Notes: generated by a model not told the origin, from the sequence alone. Numbered from the stretch's first letter, positions 54,233 through 63,992 are shown. The stretch: 64,000 nucleotides of DNA from JAKFWF01 sp963732635 (GCA_963732635.1 CAVTAL010000002.1:1-64000), one strand, 5' to 3'. Numbers and translations are program-made.

Positions 54233-55131
54233 CGTGGATCCACGATCTGCTGCAGGGGGATGAACCGCGCCGTCACGGCGAGGATCGCCAGAATGATGGC
54301 GAGCAGCGTGAAGGACGCCGCCGCCGCGAGTGGCCAAACCAGCCGCTCGTTGACGAAATTGTCGATCAGCATGGCGACCGTCAGATTGTGCAGCCCGCCG
54401 AGCAGCGCCGGCGTAATGTAGAATCCGAGCGACAACAGAAACACGAACACCGCACCCGCTGCGACGCCGCGCATTGTTAACGGCAGATAGATCCGCCAGA
54501 ATGTCTGCACATCTGAAGCGCCGAGGCCGTCGCTTGCCATCAGCAGACGCTGGTCGACTTTCAGCATAGCCGCATAGATCGGTAACACGGCGTACGGCAA
54601 CAGCACGTGCACCATACCGAGATGCACGCCGAAATCGTTGAACAGCATCTTGATCGGCGCCTTGGTCGCGCCGCTCCACTGCAGCAAAGTGTTGACCGGT
54701 CCATTGCGCTCGAGCAGTAACATCCAGCTGAACGTGCGCACCAAGACGCTGATCCAAAACGGTACCAGCACACAATAGAGTGCGATGCTGAGCCATCTGC
54801 CTTCTAGCCGCGAGAGCAGGAAGGCCGTCGGATAGGCCAACAGGACGCAGAGCAGCGTCACCGTCGCGGCGAGCCGCAGGGTGTTGAGGAACACCTCGAT
54901 AAACACCTCGCTGCGCGCCAGCTCGGCATAGGCCGAGAGAGCGCCCTCTTTCGGACTGAAACTCAGAGAAAGTAACTGCGACAGAGGCGCGATGAAGCAT
55001 CCGCCGAGAAACACAAGCACTGGCAGCAGCATCGCCCACGTCGCGATGGCGCGGCGCGCATCGACGCCGAACTTGGCGAACGCACCGCCTCCCGTCACGT
55101 TTGCGCAGCTGTCGCCGCCTGGCCCTGCCAT
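54229..55131 (-). CDS. ABC transporter permease (PotB-type)
   Basis: A 300-residue intact permease with about six helices. RLAATVTLLCVLLAYPTAFL, WISVLVRTFSWMLLLERNGP and the coupling loop GLGASDVQTFWRIYLPLTMR are typical of PotB/PotH. It ends with an ATGA overlap into the second permease. It belongs to the importer of the minus-strand catabolic cluster. Confidence 0.92.
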   Translation of the reverse strand: MAGPGGDSCANVTGGGAFAKFGVDARRAIATWAMLLPVLVFLGGCFIAPLSQLLSLSFSPKEGALSAYAELARSEVFIEVFLNTLRLAATVTLLCVLLAYPTAFLLSRLEGRWLSIALYCVLVPFWISVLVRTFSWMLLLERNGPVNTLLQWSGATKAPIKMLFNDFGVHLGMVHVLLPYAVLPIYAAMLKVDQRLLMASDGLGASDVQTFWRIYLPLTMRGVAAGAVFVFLLSLGFYITPALLGGLHNLTVAMLIDNFVNERLVWPLAAAASFTLLAIILAILAVTARFIPLQQIVDPR

Positions 55132-55166
55132 CTTGGTCCACGCCCTACCCGTTCGCTGCCTAACAT

Positions 55167-56333
55167 CTACCAGCCGGTATATACCTCGAGGCCGCGTTTT
55201 CTGATCTGGCCACCGATTACCACGCGCTGGATTTCGGACGTCCCTTCCCAGATACGATCGACGCGCACGTCACGATAGAGCCGCTCGATCGGACACTCAC
55301 GCATGTAGCCACGACCGCCCATGATCTGAAGTGCCTTGTCGACGACCCGGCCCGCCATCTCCGAGCAGAATAGCTTCAATGCGCTCGCCCGAGCGTGCAC
55401 GATTTTTCGGTCGAGTCCCCGGTCCATCTCGGCTGCCAGCCGGTAGAGCATCGACTTGCCAGCATAGATATCAACCGCCATGTCCGCCAACATGAACTCG
55501 ATCGCCTGGAAATCGCGGATCTGCTTGCCGAATTGGACGCGCTTGGAGGCGTACTCGTTGGCGACCTCGGCGGCGCGAATGGCAGCCCCCAGCGTGTGGG
55601 AAGCGATCTGCAGCCGCGCCTCGACGAACCAGTCCTTGGTCAGCTCGAAGCCCTGGCCGATCCGGCCCAGCATCTTGTCTTCGCGCACGCCGAGGCCGTC
55701 GAGCTTCAGCTCGGCATGGTCAAACGCGTAATTGTGCATGAACTTCGGCGAGCGGATGTGCGTGAGGCCATCAGCAGGTAGGTCGACGAGGAACAGCGTC
55801 GGCTTGTCGGGATCGCCGTCCACGTGCGCGTGCACGATCATGAAGTCGGAGGCGCAATAGGATGTGACGAACCACTTCTCGCCCGTCAGCCGCCACACGC
55901 CGTTCTCGAGCACGGCCTTGGTCTCGACCGCGCGGTTGTCGGAGCCAGAGCCCGGCTCGGTGATGGCGAACGCACCGCGACGGCGACCCTGGTTGCAGGG
56001 AACGAGGTAGTCCTTGCGCTGCTGCTCGGTGCCGAACCGCAGCGACACCGGCGGCCGCCATACGCAAGTCCAAAGCCCGTTCGTCGCGCGGCCGAGCTGC
56101 TCCTCGATTACCGTCTGCTCGAGCATCGTCAGGCCGAGACCACCGTTCTCCTTGGTGTGATTGATGCCGGCGAGACCCCAGTCGCGAACCGCCTGGCGGA
56201 CGGCCTCGCGCCGTTCTTCCGGCAGTTCGCCGTGTTCCTCCACGATGGGCTCGAGCGGCAGCAGCACCTCGTCGCAGAACTTGCGACCAAGGGCTGCCAG
56301 CTCCCTTTCTCGTTTGCTCAGTTCGATATCCAT
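55167..56333 (-). CDS. Acyl-CoA dehydrogenase
   Basis: A 388-residue flavoenzyme. GINHTKENGGLGLTMLEQTV, FAITEPGSGSDNRAVETKAV, LTGEKWFVTSY and LQIMGGRGYMRECPIERLYR with DRIWEGTSEIQRVVIGG are the family motifs. The Glu of WEGTSE is at the usual catalytic position for many members. Its start overlaps the stop of the acyl-CoA synthetase gene (TGATG), so the two are coupled. It probably oxidises the CoA ester made by that synthetase. Confidence 0.93.
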   Translation of the reverse strand: MDIELSKRERELAALGRKFCDEVLLPLEPIVEEHGELPEERREAVRQAVRDWGLAGINHTKENGGLGLTMLEQTVIEEQLGRATNGLWTCVWRPPVSLRFGTEQQRKDYLVPCNQGRRRGAFAITEPGSGSDNRAVETKAVLENGVWRLTGEKWFVTSYCASDFMIVHAHVDGDPDKPTLFLVDLPADGLTHIRSPKFMHNYAFDHAELKLDGLGVREDKMLGRIGQGFELTKDWFVEARLQIASHTLGAAIRAAEVANEYASKRVQFGKQIRDFQAIEFMLADMAVDIYAGKSMLYRLAAEMDRGLDRKIVHARASALKLFCSEMAGRVVDKALQIMGGRGYMRECPIERLYRDVRVDRIWEGTSEIQRVVIGGQIRKRGLEVYTGW

Positions 56334-58454
56334 CAGCTTCCACCTTTGTTTGCGATCACCAGCGCATCGACAGCGAATACGCCTGCCGGACTGGCGATGA
56401 CGGGATTGACGTCGACCTCGCAGAGCACGTCTGCGAGGCTGGCGATGAGGACGGAGAAGCGGCTGATCGTCTCGGCAAGTGCCGCGAGATCCGATGGCGC
56501 CCGGCCGCGTGCGCCGGCGAGCAGGCGGGCGATGCGAAGCTCGTCCAGCATCTCGCGCGCCTCGTCGGCGGAGATGGGCGCGAGCGCTGCAACCTTGTCG
56601 TCCAGGATCTCGATGAGCGTGCCGCCTGCCGAGATCACGACCACCGGGCCGAAGCTCGGGTCGATGATCGCGCCGACGCCGACCTCGACTCCCTGGGGCG
56701 CCATGGCCGCAACCACCACCTCCTTGCCCAGACGCCTCGCCAAATCGCCGTAAGCCGCTGGCGACCGCCGCGGCATCGACCAGTCCGAGATGGACGCCAC
56801 CGACATCCGACTTGTGTGCGTGCCCAGCGGCCGTCTTGAGACCACCGGAAAGCCGATCGCTGCCGCTGCCGCGACGGCTTCCGCCTCACTCGCGGCGGCA
56901 TGAGCCCCCACGACCGGCACCCCGAAATCGCGCAGCAGGCTCAAGCCCTCGATCTCGCTGAGCTGGCCACCGGTCATGAAGTCGATTGCGCCAGCGCTCA
57001 ATGATCGGCCGATGACGGGACTTGCCGGCGGAGCGGATCGCTCGCGCTTGCGGTCGCGCCAAGCGAAGCCGCGCTTCAAGGTGAGCAGGGATTCGCGCGT
57101 GCCTTCGAGCACCGGAATGCCATCGGCTGCGAGCGAAGCCGCCAGATCGTGGTTGAACGTCTTGGAATAGTTGGTCGCGATCATCACAGGCTTGGCCGTT
57201 CCTGCCGCCACCCGTCGGGTCGCCTCGATGAGGCCGGCGGAATACCAGTAGCCTTCGCGAACGTCGGAAAAGAAGACGCCGACCGCGACCGCCGGGTCGG
57301 CGACCAACGTCCCGAACGCACCGACGAACCGGTCGACGAAATTCCGCGCCGTGCCCCAGGCGTCGAGTGGATTGTCCGCGATCAGGCCTGGATCGAGATG
57401 CGGTTGGATGGCGTTCCTGGTCGCTTCGGAGATGGGCGCGAACCCGATGCCGATCCGCTCGGCCATGTCCACGACCATCTCGCGCTCGCCGCCAGAGTCG
57501 TGAATGCTGCCGATGCCGCCTTTGCCGGCCCGCACCGGATGGTCGAAATAGAGCAGCGCCGCCGCCAGTTCGTCGAGGTCGTCGACCACGATCGCGTCGT
57601 AGCGCCTGCACATGGCGACGAAGGCGAGATCGCTGCCGGCGAGCGCGCCTGTGTGGCTGAGCGCCATGGCAGCGCTGCGGGCCGTCCGCCCCACCTTAAG
57701 CACCACGACGGGGATGTCGCATCGGCTCGCAGCCTCAAGTGCGGCCATGAAACGCTCCGGCTCGCGCACCTGCTCGAGGAAGAGACCGATCACGCGCGTA
57801 TCGGGCTGCGACAGCGCCCAATCGATGATATCGGCTGCCGTGGTCGTCATTTCCATCCCACTGGAGATGCACAGCGAGAAGCCGAGCCGCCGGTCATTGT
57901 GGGCCAGGGCCGAGAACGCCGATCCCGACTGGGCGATGAAGACGATGCCGCCGCGGCGCAGACCGGGCGGGGAGGGAAAGCCCGCGACCCTGAGCCCGAT
58001 GGAGCGATTGTAGAAGCCCATCGAGCTACCGCCGCAAAGGGCCAGTCCGGCCTCGCGTGCCTTGCGCGTCAGACGGTCGGCGAGGCGCGGCTCGCTGTCG
58101 ACTTCGAGTTGGCACGAGCCGAATATCGTCGCGGCCTTGGCCCCGTGCGCGATCGCCTGCTCGAGGCCCGGCTCGAGCTGTTCGGCAGAAAGCGCGAGCA
58201 CCACATGCTCGGCCGTCGCGGGCAGCGCGTCGAGAGAGGGGAAGCACGGCAAGCCCCTCGATCTGCGAGTAGCGCGGATTTACGGGAAGGACGCTGCCCT
58301 CGTAGCCGTCGATGCGTGCCATCTGCACGAGCGCAAGCCCGTTCGAGTCGACTCGCGCCGAGGCACCGACGAGAGCGATGCTCTCTGGGCGCAGCAGGGC
58401 GTCGAGGCGATGCCTCGCCGGGGCTCTCCTGGCGTCTGCAGCAGAGCGTGTCAT
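56333..58454 (-). pseudogene. ATP-grasp acyl-CoA synthetase (NDP-forming type), three frameshifts
   Basis: N-terminal CoA-binding domain (LLRPESIALVGASARVDSNG, FIAQSGSAFSALAHNDR). The ligase domain has the phospho-His region ALSHTGALAGSDLAFVAM. A C-terminal ATP-grasp domain follows (GVPVVGAHAAASEAEAVAAA, DPSFGPVVVISAGG, DVNPVIASPAGVFAVDAL). An extra T near 58254 splits off the first 70 residues. A -1/+1 pair between 56845 and 56750 scrambles about 28 residues. Corrected length is about 706. Such enzymes activate a carboxylate with ATP and CoA. It is coupled to the acyl-CoA dehydrogenase gene. Confidence 0.87.
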
Positions 58455-58619
58455 GGCTGGCGGATTCCGTCGGAAACGGTGCGTGCGACAGTGGCCTACC
58501 GGTCTCGATAGACCAGCTCAGGATTTCCCGGACGTCGAACCAGCGACAGGCATATTCTGGACATGCAAGATGCACTTTTGGACATCGCTGCGCGGCTGCG
58601 CAGCGTTCGGAACGCTGCC

Positions 58620-59645
58620 TCAGAGCAACTTCTCGGGATCATGCATCGACTGATCCGGATGCAGATCGAATATCGGCATCAGCCGCAGCGACGTGCGAGG
58701 CTCGCCACCTCGTCCGCGCCGCTCACCACCCGGCGAGCAGCCGAACACCGCGCGATAGCTGCGCGCGAACGCGGGATAGGCGCTGTAACCGCAGGCCTCG
58801 GCCACCGCCGAAAGCTCCAGCGTGCTGGAGCGCAGCAGCTTGCGGGCGCGCGACAGCCGGATGAGCGCGTAAACGTCGGCGGCGGTGCTCGCGAACACCT
58901 CGCGGAATTGTCGGTCGAGCTGGCGGCGTGACAAGTCGAGCCGGCGCGCGATGCTCTCGACCGACACGGGCTCCGAGATCGACCGCTCCATCATGCGGCA
59001 GGCATCGTGGACGGGTTGTGGCACGCGGCTGCCCGACAACGCCATGAGCCCGCTCTGGAGCTCGGTCGCATCGCGCACCCACGGCGCCTGCAGCAGGTTG
59101 GCGACCCTGAGTGCGATGTGCTCGCCGCACTCCCGGGCGACGATGTGTGCCATGAGATCGAGCGCGGTGAGCCCCCCCGCACAACTGACGCGCGTCGCCG
59201 TCGATGTGAAGACGTTCTGCACGAATCGGACCTTCGGGAACATCTCGGCATAGACTGGCAGATTGGCGTAGTGTGCCGTCACCGTATGACCGTCGAGAGC
59301 GCCGGACTTGGCCAGATGGTAGACGCCGGCCTCCATGCAGCCCAACGCCTTGCCGTAGCGCGCAAAGCGGCGCAGGCGCTTCTGGGTTTCGGGCTTGAGG
59401 TGCTTGTGGGGCTTGAAGCTGCCGCACACCAGCAGCAGGTCGAACTCGGCGAGGTCGGCCAGGGCCATGTCGGAAGCGAGCCCCAGTCCGCAGCTCGACG
59501 GTATGGAGCGCGTCGTGTCCGTGACGATGAGCCACTTGAAGCGGGGCTCCTCCAGGAGCGAGTTGGCGACGCGCAGCGTGTCGATGGCACAGGCGACGTT
59601 GACGAGGGAGAATTCCGGGGTCAGCAGGAAGGCTACCGTGTACAT
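58620..59645 (-). CDS. GlxA family transcriptional regulator (DJ-1/PfpI plus AraC HTH)
   Basis: A 341-residue protein. The N-terminal amidotransferase-like domain begins VAFLLTPEFSLVNVACAIDT and includes CGSFKPHKH and LGCMEAGVYHLAKSG. The C-terminal AraC domain has SVESIARRLDLSRRQLDRQF and VAEACGYSAYPAFARSYRAV. GlxA-type regulators such as GbdR and CdhR control betaine and carnitine catabolism in other bacteria. Given its position, it likely regulates the cluster downstream. The last ~30 residues look non-conserved and may reflect an indel. Confidence 0.9.
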   Translation of the reverse strand: MYTVAFLLTPEFSLVNVACAIDTLRVANSLLEEPRFKWLIVTDTTRSIPSSCGLGLASDMALADLAEFDLLLVCGSFKPHKHLKPETQKRLRRFARYGKALGCMEAGVYHLAKSGALDGHTVTAHYANLPVYAEMFPKVRFVQNVFTSTATRVSCAGGLTALDLMAHIVARECGEHIALRVANLLQAPWVRDATELQSGLMALSGSRVPQPVHDACRMMERSISEPVSVESIARRLDLSRRQLDRQFREVFASTAADVYALIRLSRARKLLRSSTLELSAVAEACGYSAYPAFARSYRAVFGCSPGGERRGRGGEPRTSLRLMPIFDLHPDQSMHDPEKLL

Positions 59646-59660
59646 CGTCTGACCTCGTCG

Positions 59661-61256
59661 TCACCTTTGGAAGCGGCCAAGGTCGCGCAAAATCTCGCGC
59701 GCCGAGTTGTGACCGGGGAGCCCGCTGACGCCGCCGCCGGGATGAGCGGAGGAGCCACATTGATAAAGTCCAGCGATGGGGCTCCGATAGTCGGCATAGT
59801 GCGGAGCGGGCCGCTTTAAGAAGAGCTGGTCGGCCAAGATCTCGCCGTGGAAGATGTGGCCGTGCGGCGAGCCGATGATGCGCTCGATGTCGGGCGGCGT
59901 CAGCACCTGCATGCCGACGATGCCATCCGAAAAGCCGGGTGCCAAATCGTCAATGACGCGGATCGCGTTCTTGGCAAAACCCGCCTTCTCATCCTCGGTC
60001 CAGCTCTTGCCCTTGAGAGCGTAAGGTGCATGGCCGCCGAATACGTGCAGTACATGCTTTCCGGGTGGTGCGATCGTGTTGTCGACGAAGCTCGGCGCAA
60101 CTGGGGTCAAGAACGGGTTTCTCGACCAGTCTCCGTTCTTGGCGTCGTCGTAGGCTTGCTCGAGATATTCGACGGTCGGGCCGATGTGCGTATAGGTGGG
60201 ATAGGCGAAACCGCATTCGGCAGGGTCGAAGCCGCGGTAGTGCGGCAGCCGCTCGCAGGCGATGTTGATCTTGAACGCGCTCGAGAACGTGCGATAGCGC
60301 TTGATCGCGGCAACAAAATCGTCGGGGAGAGCCTTCTCGTCGACGAGTTTAAGGAAAGTCACCTTGCAACTCGCATTGCTCGCGACGATCGGGGCCGCGA
60401 TGCGCGTGCCGTCGGCCAGCGTGACGCCGGTCGTGCGACCGCCCGAAGTGTCGATTGCGACTACGTCGGCATTGGTCCGCACAGTCATGCCGTGCCGCTC
60501 GCCTGCGCGCGCGATGGCCGTGCTGATCGTTCCCATGCCGCCGCGGATAAAGCCCCACCCACCTGCGCCTGCGTGCTCGCCGAGTAGATGGTGCACGGTT
60601 ACATACGCCGTGCCAGGGCTCTTTGGGCCGGCGAACGTGCCGATGCCGGAGTAATAGGCGAGAACTGCCTTCACCTCCGTACTCTCGAACCACCCCGAAA
60701 GGAACTCGTCGGCGCTTAGCGTCAGCAGGTCGACGATGCGGTGGAAAGTCTTGCCGATCTTGCGATAGCGCCACAGGAACGACGACAGATCCTTGAAATC
60801 GCGCCAGCTGCGCTTCGTCGGATCGACGGGCGTCTCGAGGATGAGCTTGCGGATGACCTTCACGGCCTCGCCGAGATACCTATCGAACTCCGGGTAGATG
60901 TCGGCATCTTTGCGCGAGAAGCGGGCGAAGCTCGATTGTGTGCGCTGGATATTGTCGGAGAAAATGATATGTCTGCCGTCGGGCAGCGGTCCGAACATGT
61001 CGGAAGCAGGCAGAACCTCGAAGCCGTGGCTGCGCAATTCGAGGTCGGCGATCACCTTCGGATGCATCCAGCTCATAAGGTAGGAGAAAACGGAGAACGT
61101 GAAGCCTGGGACGATCTCCTCGCTCACAGCAGCGCCGCCGATGACATGGCGCCGTTCGAGAACCAGTGTGCGTAAACCGGCGCGGGCTAGATAGGCCCCA
61201 CAGGTCAGGCCGTTGTGCCCGGCGCCGACGACGATGGCATCATACCGTTCGACCAT
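59661..61256 (-). CDS. NAD(P)/FAD-dependent oxidoreductase (phytoene-desaturase/PYROXD2-like)
   Basis: 531 residues from MVERYDAIVVGAGHNGLTCG, with the dinucleotide-binding GAGHNG motif. GGAAVSEEIVPGFTFSVFSY, GGMGTISTAIARAGERHGM and SAHPGGGVSGLPGHNSAREI at the C-terminus are typical of this family. The reaction is not predictable; homologues are found with amine- and carboxylate-degradation genes. It starts the minus-strand series and lies 15 bases from the regulator gene. Confidence 0.88.
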   Translation of the reverse strand: MVERYDAIVVGAGHNGLTCGAYLARAGLRTLVLERRHVIGGAAVSEEIVPGFTFSVFSYLMSWMHPKVIADLELRSHGFEVLPASDMFGPLPDGRHIIFSDNIQRTQSSFARFSRKDADIYPEFDRYLGEAVKVIRKLILETPVDPTKRSWRDFKDLSSFLWRYRKIGKTFHRIVDLLTLSADEFLSGWFESTEVKAVLAYYSGIGTFAGPKSPGTAYVTVHHLLGEHAGAGGWGFIRGGMGTISTAIARAGERHGMTVRTNADVVAIDTSGGRTTGVTLADGTRIAAPIVASNASCKVTFLKLVDEKALPDDFVAAIKRYRTFSSAFKINIACERLPHYRGFDPAECGFAYPTYTHIGPTVEYLEQAYDDAKNGDWSRNPFLTPVAPSFVDNTIAPPGKHVLHVFGGHAPYALKGKSWTEDEKAGFAKNAIRVIDDLAPGFSDGIVGMQVLTPPDIERIIGSPHGHIFHGEILADQLFLKRPAPHYADYRSPIAGLYQCGSSAHPGGGVSGLPGHNSAREILRDLGRFQR

Positions 61257-61352
61257 TACCCGTTCCCCGACCAGCGCAGGCACTTCAGCAACACTGATGC
61301 GCCGGGCGGTTTTCGTCTAGTGCCGATGAGCCAGCATCACTTCCGCGCCGGG

Positions 61353-61930
61353 CTACATCAGGCTTTTCACTGCTTCGATGCTGTTGAAGATATCGATGTC
61401 TAGCCAGCGATGGGTCACCCTGCCGGTCGAAAAGTCGACAATGACGCCGAGACCGCCCGCGTCGAAGTCGAAGTCGAAGAATGACGGTGCGTTGATCATT
61501 CCTCGAGCGCGTCGGGAACAGCCAGGGAGCTTTTGGATACAACACATCGCCGAGCGCGAGTGTGCGCTGCACAACGCCGACCATGTGCACGGACAGCGGC
61601 AGGTCGAATTCGCGCCCCGATCTCATCTTCGGAATGCGAATGGTGCCTTTGTCGAGGGCGACCCACTTACAAACGCGGCATCACGCCGGTCACAGTCAGT
61701 GCCTCATGATTGTGTCCGAGGTGGGTGCCTCACCGTGCGCAACGAGGTCCGAGAACGCCCGTCAGCCGATTGATCGAGGTCACCGGCACCGCCATCCCGG
61801 CAGGGACTTCGCGCCGACCGTTTCCTTGCCGGATTGGATGAACTCAGGTTTCCGTGTTCGCGTCGTTCGTCAGGTCTTCGAGGGAGGACCTTTCGTTCCA
61901 AGTATCGTCTGTGAACATCGAAGCTGACCC
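61353..61930 (-). pseudogene. Unrecognised gene, heavily frameshifted
   Basis: Pieces from three frames follow one another sensibly on the minus strand: FIQSGKETVGAKSLPG, MAVPVTSINRLTGVLGPRCA, CDRRDAAFV, KWVALDKGTIRIPKMRSGRE, FDLPLSVHMVGVVQRTLALG, DVLYPKAPWLFP, then INAPSFFDFDFDAGGLGVIV and HRWLDIDIFNSIEAVKSLM to the stop. The consistent protein character shows that a gene was here, but I do not recognise the family. At least four indels are needed to restore it. Confidence 0.5.
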
Positions 61931-61934
61931 TGAG

Positions 61935-62275
61935 CTGCCATCGCCACCGTCGTGACGCTCGTGATCATGGGCGCACTTCTTGAGGGGCTACCGGCGCTGC
62001 TGATCTTCGGGTCGCTGCTGTTGCCGATGGCCCCGACGTTTAGCGTCGACCCCATCCAGTTCGGCATCGTCATGATCATCGCCATGGGACTTGGCGCGTT
62101 CGCTCCACCGTTCGGCGTCGGAATGTTCGTGACGTGCTCGATCTTTGAAACGACGATGGAAAACGCCGCTCGGCACATGATGCCTTATCTAGTGGTACTT
62201 GTGGTCGGGCTCTTGCTGATTGCGCTTGTACCTTGGTTCAGTCTCGTGGTTCCTCGGGTGCTGGGGCTCGTGTAG
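61935..62275 (+). pseudogene. TRAP transporter large permease (DctM) C-terminal fragment
   Basis: Only the last ~113 residues remain: IMGALLEGLPALLIFGSLLL, FGIVMIIAMGLGAFAPPFGV, GMFVTCSIFE and a final hydrophobic helix. The GAFAPPFGVGMF motif is typical of DctM subunits. The 5' part (over 300 codons) and the companion DctP/DctQ genes are missing, so this is a deletion remnant. It precedes an intact enolase-superfamily gene it may once have served. Confidence 0.8.
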
Positions 62276-62331
62276 CGGCAGGCGATCTCGCGAGCATGTT
62301 GCCCAAAGGTGTCGTTGTAGAGGTATGATGA

Positions 62332-63486
62332 ATGAAGATGCCAAAAATCGCTGACGTCCAAGCGCATGTGCTTGAAGCTCCGCTATCGCAGCCGTTCGGG
62401 TGGTCATTCAATCGCACGGACGTGCGCTCGGGATGTCTTGTTGAAATTACCACAGAAGACGGCATCTCCGGATGGGGCGAATGCTTTGGGCCGGCTCGGC
62501 TGAATGCGGCGGTTGTCAACGCATTCCGACAGCACCTCATCGGGCAACCCGCTCTCGCTACCGAGCTGCATTGGCAAAAGCTTTACGGTCTGTTCCGTGA
62601 CCAGGGCCAAAAAGGCCTTGTCGTGACGGCACTCAGCGGCATTGATATCGCGTTATGGGACCTCAAGGGTAAGGTGTTCGAAGCGCCGGTCTGGCAACTG
62701 ATGGGCGGCGCACTGCGACGTAAAGTTTCCGCCTATGCCACCGGCACCTACCGGCTCTCTAGCGGCGACCCGCTCGACTACATCGTGCGCGAGGTGAAGG
62801 GTTATGTCGACGATGGGTTCTCGGCCGTCAAACTCAAGATCGGCTTCGACGTCGCCGAGGACGTCGCACTCATTCGCGCAGTGCGTGATGCAATCGGTCC
62901 CAAGGTCGGGCTGATGTTGGATGCGAACCACGGCTATGACGCCATCGAATCCATTCAGCTCGGCAACAAGGTCGCGAACCTCGACATCGGCTGGTTCGAA
63001 GAGCCGGTCGTGCCCGACGATCTTGGCAGCTACTGTGAAGTCCGCCGTGGACAGCCTATTCCGGTCGCCGGCGGCGAATGCGACTATACCCGCTGGGGCT
63101 TTCGCGAGATCCTGACCCGACGGGCCATGGATATCATTCAACCGGATACGGCCGCGGCCGGCGGGCTCAGCGAGTGCAAGAAGATCGCTGACATGGCGGC
63201 CGCCTTCGGTATTCGCTATGTCCCACACGTCTGGGGCACAGGCATCGGTCTCGCCGCAGCGCTCAATCTGCTCGCCGTACTGCCGCACAATCCGATGCGT
63301 TTGATGCCGCTTGAGCCGCTACTGGAGTTCGACCGCTCGGAACACCCGTTCCGCCAAGCCATTCTTAAGGGCCCGATCGAACACGACCGCGGCGTGGTAG
63401 CGATTCCGGATGGCCCTGGCCTCGGAATCGAGATTGATCGGTCAACACTTGACCGGTTCGCTGTTCGCGCCAAACGTGACTCGTGA
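62332..63486 (+). CDS. Mandelate racemase/muconate lactonizing enzyme family protein
   Basis: A 384-residue enolase-superfamily enzyme. The catalytic Lys pair is in FSAVKLKIG. Metal ligands follow in LMLDANHGYDA, WFEEPVVPDD and VAGGECDYTRWG. MDIIQPDTAAAGGLSE and the His of YVPHVWGTGIGLAAAL complete the active site. These enzymes abstract a proton alpha to a carboxylate, often as sugar-acid dehydratases or racemases. A TRAP permease remnant next door suggests an acidic substrate once imported by that system. Confidence 0.9.
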   Translation: MKMPKIADVQAHVLEAPLSQPFGWSFNRTDVRSGCLVEITTEDGISGWGECFGPARLNAAVVNAFRQHLIGQPALATELHWQKLYGLFRDQGQKGLVVTALSGIDIALWDLKGKVFEAPVWQLMGGALRRKVSAYATGTYRLSSGDPLDYIVREVKGYVDDGFSAVKLKIGFDVAEDVALIRAVRDAIGPKVGLMLDANHGYDAIESIQLGNKVANLDIGWFEEPVVPDDLGSYCEVRRGQPIPVAGGECDYTRWGFREILTRRAMDIIQPDTAAAGGLSECKKIADMAAAFGIRYVPHVWGTGIGLAAALNLLAVLPHNPMRLMPLEPLLEFDRSEHPFRQAILKGPIEHDRGVVAIPDGPGLGIEIDRSTLDRFAVRAKRDS

Positions 63487-63719
63487 AGCAAAGCTAAGGA
63501 TCGATCCACGGCCTATGCTGTAGTGGTGGATGTCAATATATGATTGCGCCGTCACGTCCGCTGCTGGAGAATGCCGACGCCGCATCGACCATCGACGAAT
63601 CTTGCTGCTTGTGGCCCGACTCGACGAATGGCGAGGAGCACATTGCCGGCTGCTTTCTGGCACTGCTGACGTAGCCGCGGCCGTCAAAAGCCCTATGACC
63701 AAGAGCTACTCCTTTTGTT

Positions 63720-63992
63720 TCAACGCTTTCGCGACTTCTTTGGGCGCTGTTGAACCGGGGTGGGGTTCTCCGTCAAGCGTTCTTCGGGGACGAACGTCAC
63801 TCTCATCCCCCAACCGGCGTAACTCTTGATGACTTGCCCGAACTCGGCCCAAGACAACTCGTTACCATCAATGTGCACAGTGACCTCACCATCCTCGCCG
63901 CCATCGTCAACGTAACACCGGATGACTTCGGCGAGCGGTATGATCTGGTCGATGTCCTTGCGGTACTCGATTTGGGGAGCGCCCGGCAGCAT
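63720..63992 (-). CDS. Hypothetical small acidic/basic protein, possibly N-terminally incomplete
   Basis: 90 residues from the ATG at 63992; the frame stays open to the window edge, so the true start may lie outside. It contains IDQIIPLAEVIRCYVDDGGE, VTVHIDGNELSWAEFGQVIK and a Lys/Arg-rich end (QQRPKKSRKR). No family recognised. The preceding ~230 bases (63487-63719) show nothing convincing. Confidence 0.5.
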   Translation of the reverse strand: MLPGAPQIEYRKDIDQIIPLAEVIRCYVDDGGEDGEVTVHIDGNELSWAEFGQVIKSYAGWGMRVTFVPEERLTENPTPVQQRPKKSRKR

